In this document: piece by piece, positions 8,146-13,603 of the stretch | Layout: each line of letters begins with the position of its first letter | Numbering within the stretch: the first letter of the stretch is position 1 | Assembly (NCBI GenBank): GCA_002506025.1 | Contig: DAWS01000131.1 | Coordinates: forward strand, 1,697 to 15,973 | Direction of reading: 5' to 3' | Origin: Euryarchaeota archaeon UBA111 | Lineage (GTDB): Archaea; Thermoplasmatota; Poseidoniia; Poseidoniales; Poseidoniaceae | DNA length: 14,277 bases | The notes under the pieces: model-generated | What the model was told of the DNA's origin: nothing | What the model saw: the letters and a program-made list of their open reading frames with translations, nothing else | Databases searched by the model: none | Position numbers and translations under genes: made by a program

Positions 8146-8219
8146 CGGGCCCGACGGGGTTCGAACCCGCGACCATCGGATTAAAAGTCCGACGCTCTAC
8201 CTGACTGAGCTACAGGCCC
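8146..8219 (-). tRNA. tRNA-Lys (anticodon UUU)
   Basis: On the minus strand a full cloverleaf can be folded. The acceptor is GGGCCTG with CGGGCCC (one G-U pair), the D stem is GCTC with GAGC, and the anticodon stem is TCGGA with TCCGA. The anticodon loop is CTTTTAA (anticodon TTT) and the T arm is GCGGG-TTCGAAC-CCCGT. The discriminator is G and the next bases are CCT, so CCA is not encoded. There is no intron. It lies 49 bases upstream of rpoH in the same direction and may share its transcript, in which case tRNA 5'/3' processing would release the polymerase mRNA. Confidence 0.97.
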
Positions 8220-8260
8220 AACGTAGCAACTTGGGCTTTTCAGCCGACTTGCCTTGCGTT

Positions 8261-8270
8261 CATATAATTT
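8261..8270. promoter_or_regulatory. Candidate TATA element between divergent tRNA-Lys and methyltransferase-ligase genes
   Basis: The only A/T-rich core in the 124-base divergent region is CATATAATTT (plus strand), or AAATTATATG on the minus strand. On the minus strand it would place a start about 20 bases before the tRNA. On the plus strand it would give a leader of about 50 bases for the gene at 8344. The assignment is by position and composition only. Confidence 0.35.
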
Positions 8271-8343
8271 GCGGCAGGGTGAACCCAGCCTCGCTCTAGC
8301 GAAGCCCCACCAAATCCAGCCGTAATCAGCAACTCGATGTGGA

Positions 8344-9864
8344 ATGTCTCTCGCTACGGTAATGAATAAAGGCTTCGCATCAAACAATATAACCGTGAGC
8401 GGACCATTGTTTGATGATGACTCCGTTGCAAGAGAGCTTGAACTTATCGCTGGTGAAACTAAGACGATTCAATGGCAATCTCCTAACGGTGAACTATTTT
8501 CTTTGGAACTGCCTCACACGGTTTATCCACCAAGAGAAGATACTGATTTTATGGCTAGGAACCTGATCAAAATAGGCCCGGGAAAACGTCGTAAGTGTCT
8601 TGAATTAGGCATCGGAAGCGGGGTTTTATCACTGCTATGTCATCGACAAGGCTGGGATGTTTCTGCATGTGACATCAACCCAATTGCGGTGGCTTGTGCG
8701 AGACAATTCTTGAGATCAAACTCAGCCAAAGAGGTCCAAGTTAGAGAAGGCGGCATTGGCCCGGAATATGATGGAAAACCCATCCAATGGTCTCCATCAA
8801 AGAAGTATGATTTAATATTCTGGAATATGCCTTACCTTAAGATTGAAGACGATTCTCAGGCTCACCTCGGACCGTTAGAAGAAGCTGCACTGATTGATAC
8901 AAGCAAAACCAGCCTAGTTTATCTAACAATTAAGAATATAAAAAGACTGGAATTATTAAAAAAATCTGGAACGGTGATGTTAACAGTTGGAGAACACCTC
9001 GACGAGGATGAATTGATTGATATTTGCGCTAAATTTGGTTTTGCGGGCAGGATAGTAGATGAACTAATATTTGCGGATGGTGAGCGATTGAAACTCTTGA
9101 CTCTCTGGCACCCATTTGCTAGACAACCAACTATCTGTAAGGATGTTGTAACCTCTACTAACTCAGAATTATTGGCTGGGAATTGGCCAGTAGGAAGCTC
9201 TCTCTCTGCAGGGAGACAAACCAACGGTCGTGGCAGGTATGATAGAGAATGGGTAAATGCAGCAGACTTGCTAGCATGCTCATGGAAATTACCGTTGTCA
9301 AAAATACTCTCGCCTGGAGTCACTCAAATTATTATAGGTTATTTGGTAAAACAGTCTCTTGAATCTATTCAGACCACAGACAACAAAGCGAGGGTAATAC
9401 TGAAATGGCCGAATGATTTGATTATTCTGGCAAATGAAAGACGGGGGAAGGTTTGCGGTGTATTGTTAGAGTCAGTGTCGATTGGTAATGATACAACAAT
9501 GGTGGCAGGAATTGGCGTAAATATATCTCAAGGGAATCAGAAAATAGACTATGATTTTGATATTGCCTTTGCAGACTGGTGCTCTGACGATTTGACTGCA
9601 GATTATGTCCAAATGCAATTGCACTGCCGTATTGCTAGTTTATTTGAAGCGCATGGCGAGATTCCACCGGCGAATTTCTCGGCGATCAAAATATCAGCTT
9701 TTAATGCCATCAAAGATGGTTTTAATTCAAGCAGTAGGGTGTTATATAGAAATGACCCTGTGAAATTTTCCCACCTAAACGATGACGGTAGTGTTGCCCT
9801 AATCAACTCTGAAGATACACTGACAAGTATCGGTGAGGGCGAGGTTCTAGAATGGTCATTCTAG
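8344..9864 (+). CDS. Fusion of a HEMK2/PrmC-type protein methyltransferase and a BirA-type biotin-protein ligase
   Basis: Two enzymes in one chain of 506 residues. Residues ~55-255 are a class I SAM methyltransferase of the HEMK2/N6AMT1 (Mtq2) type. They show VYPPREDTDF (60-69), like the eukaryotic VYEPAEDTF, then ELGIGSG (87-93) and NMPY (161-164) at the NPPY position. This family methylates the Gln of GGQ release factors. Residues ~265-506 are biotin-[carboxylase] ligase, with TSTNSE (270-275), GRQTNGRGR (290-298), KWPNDL (354-359), GKVCGVLLE (368-376), GIGVNI (389-394) and a C-terminal SH3-like part ending GEGEVLEW. The biotin loop reads GRGRYDREW, where GRGRxGRxW is usual. The first ~55 residues are unassigned. 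The ATG at 8344 has no Shine-Dalgarno sequence, and a second in-frame ATG lies at 8362. The stop overlaps the end of the convergent neighbour by nine bases. Confidence 0.92.
   Translation: MSLATVMNKGFASNNITVSGPLFDDDSVARELELIAGETKTIQWQSPNGELFSLELPHTVYPPREDTDFMARNLIKIGPGKRRKCLELGIGSGVLSLLCHRQGWDVSACDINPIAVACARQFLRSNSAKEVQVREGGIGPEYDGKPIQWSPSKKYDLIFWNMPYLKIEDDSQAHLGPLEEAALIDTSKTSLVYLTIKNIKRLELLKKSGTVMLTVGEHLDEDELIDICAKFGFAGRIVDELIFADGERLKLLTLWHPFARQPTICKDVVTSTNSELLAGNWPVGSSLSAGRQTNGRGRYDREWVNAADLLACSWKLPLSKILSPGVTQIIIGYLVKQSLESIQTTDNKARVILKWPNDLIILANERRGKVCGVLLESVSIGNDTTMVAGIGVNISQGNQKIDYDFDIAFADWCSDDLTADYVQMQLHCRIASLFEAHGEIPPANFSAIKISAFNAIKDGFNSSSRVLYRNDPVKFSHLNDDGSVALINSEDTLTSIGEGEVLEWSF
9847..9864. 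repeat. 18-bp inverted repeat over two convergent stop codons
   Basis: CTAGAATG-GT-CATTCTAG is a perfect 8-bp inverted repeat around a 2-base centre. It contains the plus-strand TAG (9862-9864) and the minus-strand TGA (9856-9858). It could fold into the same 6-bp hairpin at the 3' end of both transcripts, but no U-tract follows on either strand. Confidence 0.75.
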
Positions 9865-10383
9865 CGATTCAAGTTCAGCGTCTATTGATTCGCTATCAAT
9901 CTCACTTCTTCGTTTTTGCAATCCAAAAATTAGAATTGCCACTCCAATTGGGTAGATGATAAAGTCCAACATTAACGCCCTTTTGACATCAACATCAACC
10001 TCACCAGACCCGCTGTCAAGCACAATCACAAGCTTGTATTCATCATATGCTTCTGATTTAAAGTAATCATCTGTTTCTCCTCCAGAAGACACTAAGAAGT
10101 CAAATTGATGGACTTGCTCAGAGTTTTTTGTGATTACAGCCTCGCCCTCGCAACCATCATCACATTCGATCAGTATGCTGAGTTCGTCGCCTTTCAGTAG
10201 GTGGACCGATTTCTCATATGGCTTATCGTCGGATTCGGTGATTGGTGTTGTCTCAACCCAGCCGTGAATAATGAAACCTGCGCACAACATACCAATACCA
10301 ACCAGTATCAGCACATCGCTGAACTTCATAGCATCAGCCGAGCCTCCAGCCCCCATGTGACAATCACACGGACAGTCGCACAT
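9856..10383 (-). CDS. Small two-span membrane protein with CxCxCxCH N-terminus, function unknown
   Basis: I do not recognise this family. The 175-residue protein starts MCDCPCDCHMG, with four cysteines (2, 4, 6, 8) and His9 before the first membrane helix (about 22-42). A polar, Asp/Glu-rich domain follows (about 43-134), predicted to be mostly beta and including C74-DDG-C78. A second helix lies at about 137-155, then a KRR stop and an acidic C-terminal tail. By the positive-inside rule both ends face the cytoplasm and the middle domain is outside, like GOLD-type beta-sandwich membrane proteins (inference). I chose the ATG at 10383 because GGAAGG lies four bases upstream. An in-frame start at 10425 would overlap rnp2 by 32 bases and has no such site. 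It follows rnp2 by 10 bases and is probably co-transcribed with it. Confidence 0.75.
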   Translation of the reverse strand: MCDCPCDCHMGAGGSADAMKFSDVLILVGIGMLCAGFIIHGWVETTPITESDDKPYEKSVHLLKGDELSILIECDDGCEGEAVITKNSEQVHQFDFLVSSGGETDDYFKSEAYDEYKLVIVLDSGSGEVDVDVKRALMLDFIIYPIGVAILIFGLQKRRSEIDSESIDAELESLE

Positions 10384-10387
10384 GAAT

Positions 10388-10393
10388 CCTTCC
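10388..10393 (-). promoter_or_regulatory. Shine-Dalgarno sequence that sets the start at 10383
   Basis: GGAAGG on the minus strand lies directly after the rnp2 TAA and four bases before the ATG. It favours this start over the in-frame ATG at 10425. Confidence 0.5.
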
Positions 10394-10729
10394 TTATTCG
10401 AGGAGCGAAATCCTCTCTCGAACAAGTCTTATCTTCCCACTCGATGTGTAACTTGTGAAGATTTTACCGTGTTCCTCTTGTTTAGTATCAAGAATATTAC
10501 GGACCTTGTGGTAATCAGGTAACTTAACTTGTATAATGGCGACGCTTTGTCCACCACTAAGTTGATTTTGATTGTATTCCGTAAGTTGCGGTATTCCTCC
10601 AAGTTCGCTGTCTGTAAACAGCATTTCAAGCGACTTTAGTGCGTCTTGCTTGGATTTTATCTCTGCAGATACAATTACACCTATCCAACGCCGCTTACCC
10701 CGCAAGGCTTTCGATAGACGCTTCGCCAT
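10394..10729 (-). CDS. rnp2: Probable ribonuclease P protein component 2 (Pop5/Rnp2 family)
   Basis: The 111-residue product fits archaeal Pop5/Rnp2, a subunit that helps RNase P RNA remove 5' leaders from pre-tRNA. The pattern matches the family: LRGKRRWIGVIV near the start (residues 9-20, compare the archaeal LRDKKRYIAFKV), a central block QSVAIIQVKLPDYHKVRNIL (a beta strand followed by a helix), and a C-terminal GKIFTSYTSSGKIRLVRERI (compare the family's VSGTIKRLKRK ending). Length is typical (about 110-120). The ATG at 10729 is preferred. An in-frame GTG at 10753 would add eight residues and cannot be excluded. Neither has a convincing Shine-Dalgarno sequence, which would fit a leaderless first gene. 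It is followed after 10 bases by the small membrane protein gene. The assignment rests on remembered family patterns. Confidence 0.7.
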   Translation of the reverse strand: MAKRLSKALRGKRRWIGVIVSAEIKSKQDALKSLEMLFTDSELGGIPQLTEYNQNQLSGGQSVAIIQVKLPDYHKVRNILDTKQEEHGKIFTSYTSSGKIRLVRERISLLE

Positions 10730-10809
10730 GGATGTCGTTAGTGATATTTTCACTTAATTTCTTTGGATAGTATCAAATCATTACACTTGCACGGTTGAAT
10801 TGTCGAACC

Positions 10810-12177
10810 ATGGATAGTGTTGAAGCGTCAAATCAGGCATCTAGTGATGCTATTTTACATGACTATGAAGATAAAAACATCTCACTGATTCGATTAGTTA
10901 AAAGCCTCCTAGCAACCGCAACAATGCCTCACATAGTGTTGATTGTTGTCACATCGAGTGTACTATACATACTCGCTGGAATTGACACATTTACAGTTTT
11001 TTCATCGCTGGCATTCACTAGCCTTGCGGTAGCATATGCAGTAACAGCCCTCCTATCAAATAATAAGGTAGTAAAGAAAATGATTAGTCTTGATCAAAAT
11101 TCATCAGAAGGAGAGCAGTCATTCGTTGTTTCAAACATAATTAAATTCAAAATTTGTCTGTTCCCCTTGGCCATTGCACTGGTGGTATTTCTTCTTATCA
11201 ATACCATCACTGGGGAAAATGGCATGTTACCTGGACTAAGTAATCTCATACCCACCGCCCTAGGCATGTTGTTTATTTTGTGGTCAATAATTCAAGGAAG
11301 CTCATTTACCCAATGGGCGTCATCTGTCAGCGCCCGAAATTTCCAGCAAGCGACAAAATCAAGCACATTGAGAACATCAGTTGTCGTTACGGTAATGGCG
11401 ATAATCACGGCTGGACTTGCACTGAGTACTTTGTTCTACCAATTCAATGATTTAGAACGAAGTGTGACACAATCATTAGTAGCCTCAATTCCTTTTCTTG
11501 CTCTAGCAACCGCGGTCACCTCAGCAAGTTTAGCATACTCATGGAAACTGAAGATTCTATCCTCTATGAAGCCTTCACTACATCGCTTTAGTCACAAGTG
11601 GTCGATAATTTGTCACCTGTTCATTACATGGCATTTGTTAACAATCTGGCGACAAAATTTCCTTGATCCGTCTTCATTCCAGGTATTCATCGAGGAAATA
11701 GTGTTAATGATTTTTACCGTGTTTTTTGCTATTTGGTCTATGACCTCAAAAAGCTACAGAAGTAGTTTTAGACTCATTTCCGAAGAAAATGCCCTGACAT
11801 GGGGGCTGTCTTTTGGGTACGCATACGCAGGAAGTGTTGCCATGCTGACGTCGTTCTTTGATGACATCAAGACAGTAATGCTTGTTGGCCATTGCTTGGT
11901 TGTGGTGACTGTGATAATAATGCATAAATTAATTCTCAGTAAGGTAATAGGCACCGACGATTATAGTGTAGAGATAAGCCGTATAACTCAAACTGATACC
12001 GAGGTCGAAGTAAGTGGTGAGAAAAATGATCTTGTTGAAACTCACCAAGACAAAAGTTTAGTTGAAAAAGGTGACTCTGAAGCCTGGCAAGAGGATGATG
12101 ATGTCGACTGGGAAGCCAAACGGTCGGGTCCTGAAATTGATGGTTTAGAATGGGATGAAACAATAGATCTAGACTAA
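10810..12177 (+). CDS. Ten-span integral membrane protein with acidic Trp-containing tail, function unknown
   Basis: I do not recognise this family. The 455-residue product has a polar N-terminus (1-35) and about ten hydrophobic spans, near residues 40-58, 61-81, 114-134, 146-166, 189-210, 222-245, 264-280, 291-310, 329-348 and 353-374. The last ~75 residues are soluble and very acidic. They contain SEAWQEDDDVDWEAK and GLEWDETIDLD, three Trp-acidic patches that look like docking motifs (inference). No transporter signature or charged catalytic residues inside helices stand out. I chose the ATG at 10810. An in-frame TTG at 10795 gives five more residues but is weaker. No Shine-Dalgarno sequence is seen. 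It is divergent from rnp2 and its TAA overlaps the stop of the convergent ftsZ-like gene. Confidence 0.8.
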   Translation: MDSVEASNQASSDAILHDYEDKNISLIRLVKSLLATATMPHIVLIVVTSSVLYILAGIDTFTVFSSLAFTSLAVAYAVTALLSNNKVVKKMISLDQNSSEGEQSFVVSNIIKFKICLFPLAIALVVFLLINTITGENGMLPGLSNLIPTALGMLFILWSIIQGSSFTQWASSVSARNFQQATKSSTLRTSVVVTVMAIITAGLALSTLFYQFNDLERSVTQSLVASIPFLALATAVTSASLAYSWKLKILSSMKPSLHRFSHKWSIICHLFITWHLLTIWRQNFLDPSSFQVFIEEIVLMIFTVFFAIWSMTSKSYRSSFRLISEENALTWGLSFGYAYAGSVAMLTSFFDDIKTVMLVGHCLVVVTVIIMHKLILSKVIGTDDYSVEISRITQTDTEVEVSGEKNDLVETHQDKSLVEKGDSEAWQEDDDVDWEAKRSGPEIDGLEWDETIDLD

Positions 12178-13088
12178 CTTTCAGAAATTCCGGATAACAG
12201 TGTGACAACTCTCATACTGTTGTGCAAGTCTTCACTCACTCTAGCCCCCAAAATAACTTGAGCATCAGAATCTAACGCATCGGTAAACAACCTGGCAACA
12301 GAATCTACTTGGCTGAGAGTCATGCCTAGTCCACCTTCGATTTGAATTAGGCAACCTGTAGCACCACCAACATCTAGTGCCTCAAGCGGCGCCATCATGG
12401 CTGAGTGTAGAATTTTCTCTGGCTCATCTGCATCGCCCATGCCAACGAGTAGCGTCGACTTACCGTCCTGTTCGACAATTGCTCGCAGATCCATTAAATC
12501 GAGATTGATTAATCCCATACGAAGTAGAGTCCGAACTAAACCATCAACCAAATCTTCAACCCATTCTGCGCCCATTTGCCACGTACGCCCCTTTTCTCTT
12601 GCTTGTCTTGCTAATCTTTCGAGGGATAACCGGACGGTGATGTGGGCAAACTTATCCAATCTAGCAAAGCCTTCTTCTGCAATATTTAGTCTAGTGGACT
12701 GTATCCCAAAAGGCATTGCAGCAACCGCAATTACTACGGCTCCTGAAAGACGTGCTTGTCGGGCAAATTCATGAGCAGCACCAGTTCCAGTTCCTCCGCC
12801 CAAGCCAGTCAGCAAAATCACTAATTCTACGGGCTGCATTAGTTTTCTAACGACCGCTGAAACACTCCTCATTCGCTGTTCCGCAAGCGGGGGTAGCGCT
12901 GCGCATCCAAGTTTATCAACCACAGTTCCTAGTTTTAGAACATGACCTGATTCGGCCAAAGCAAAACTGTCGTCATCAGCATCAATCAGCAAGATATCGG
13001 CTTCAGAATTGCATTTTGACCAAGCACCCATGGCCCATGAACATCCCAAACCACCGACCCCAGCTATCAGGATTTGTGAAGATTCCAT
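12174..13088 (-). CDS. ftsZ: Divergent, short FtsZ-family GTPase
   Basis: FtsZ-family proteins polymerise with GTP and form the division ring or related filaments. This 304-residue protein has the tubulin/FtsZ signature GLGGGTGTGAA (95-105, T4), an N-terminal GVGGLGC (10-16, T1), the catalytic T7 loop INLDLMD (194-200, Asp197 and Asp200 kept), and the C-terminal GARVSEDL (281-288) typical of FtsZ rather than CetZ. Differences from standard FtsZ: the T3 loop GAGGNP is replaced by GCAALPP (61-67), and the T6 Asn (NDRL/NEKL) is replaced in SLERL (155-159). There is also no C-terminal tail peptide. Standard archaeal FtsZ is about 350-400 residues, so this may be a second, specialised paralogue. 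The ATG has no Shine-Dalgarno sequence. It lies 40 bases after a TPR gene. The stop overlaps the convergent gene's TAA. Confidence 0.88.
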   Translation of the reverse strand: MESSQILIAGVGGLGCSWAMGAWSKCNSEADILLIDADDDSFALAESGHVLKLGTVVDKLGCAALPPLAEQRMRSVSAVVRKLMQPVELVILLTGLGGGTGTGAAHEFARQARLSGAVVIAVAAMPFGIQSTRLNIAEEGFARLDKFAHITVRLSLERLARQAREKGRTWQMGAEWVEDLVDGLVRTLLRMGLINLDLMDLRAIVEQDGKSTLLVGMGDADEPEKILHSAMMAPLEALDVGGATGCLIQIEGGLGMTLSQVDSVARLFTDALDSDAQVILGARVSEDLHNSMRVVTLLSGISES

Positions 13089-13128
13089 CGAGTTGTGGTG
13101 GAGTTGATGCTCAATGAACTTTCGCTAC

Positions 13129-13425
13129 TTATTCGATATACCTTAGATATCTTCTTCTTGAATCTCTTGCCCAAGCATTGTCTGGTTCTATTGCCAATAC
13201 TTTGTCGTAGTAAGTTACTGCGGTCTCAAATTCTGATAGGTAGCGACCGTAGAGGTGTCCGAGATTAGACAATACAGGGATACAATCATTATCCTCTTCT
13301 AGCATTTCTAGCAGGAGATCTTCTGCATTTCCCAAATCATTTTTCAACATCATTTCCTCTGCATCCTCCAACCTCTGGAGTTGTGATTCAGACAAATTAT
13401 AGGTGTTGTCAAACGGCATCGACAT
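13129..13425 (-). CDS. Small tetratricopeptide-repeat (TPR) protein
   Basis: The 98-residue product contains about two TPR helical hairpins. The first is at roughly 14-48 (AEEMMLKNDLGNAEDLLLEM). The second, at about 50-84, is closest to consensus (NLGHLYG ... AVTYYDKVLAIEPDN), with a basic capping helix DSRRRYLRYI at the end. TPRs act as protein-protein interaction scaffolds, and no enzyme motif is present. It has no signal peptide, so it is cytoplasmic. The ATG at 13425 is chosen. A second ATG is at 13419, and an in-frame TTG at 13434 is possible. It sits 40 bases upstream of the FtsZ-family gene on the same strand, so it may be co-transcribed and act with it (inference). Confidence 0.8.
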   Translation of the reverse strand: MSMPFDNTYNLSESQLQRLEDAEEMMLKNDLGNAEDLLLEMLEEDNDCIPVLSNLGHLYGRYLSEFETAVTYYDKVLAIEPDNAWARDSRRRYLRYIE

Positions 13426-13498
13426 AAGGTTCAAACTATGCTAAAAACTCCATGTTATTGAAGTATCCCATCACAACGATTTTAAGTTGGTTTTCGGC

Positions 13499-13508
13499 CT
13501 TTATAAAG
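13499..13508. promoter_or_regulatory. Palindromic TATA-box candidate in a divergent promoter
   Basis: CTTTATAAAG is a perfect 10-bp palindrome and close to the archaeal TATA consensus. It lies in the 178-base gap between the TPR gene (minus) and the secreted-protein gene (plus). It could serve either direction, giving leaders of about 50 bases (minus) or 75 bases (plus). Another weaker A/T core, TTTAAA at 13561, would give a leader of under 20 bases for the plus gene. The rest of this gap shows no gene. Confidence 0.45.
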
Positions 13509-13603
13509 TCGGGTAAAAACGGGGCACTGCGTCTAGATTTACCACCAAAATTTGGCAATGTTTAAAGGGTTCATACGGGTGGGTGATTCAACTGGGTGTG
13601 TCA

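Noticed and set aside
8234..8245. GGCT-GAAA-AGCC hairpin between the TATA candidate and the tRNA
   Set aside because: The stem is only four pairs and it overlaps the expected transcription start, so it may not be transcribed whole.
8288..8305. Inverted repeat GCCTCGCT-CT-AGCGAAGC in the divergent promoter
   Set aside because: There is one mismatch and only a two-base centre. It may be an operator, but nothing else supports it and it could be chance.
8181..8387. Minus-strand open frame of 68 codons ending in PVAQSGRASDF-like sequence
   Set aside because: It runs over the tRNA-Lys gene. This type of peptide is a familiar artefact of translating tRNA sequence.
8919..9323. Minus-strand open frame of 134 codons
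   Set aside because: It is antisense to the junction of the methyltransferase-ligase fusion and shows no domain.
12397..12774. Plus-strand open frame of 125 codons
   Set aside because: It lies antisense to the core GTPase motifs of the FtsZ-family gene and has no recognisable features.
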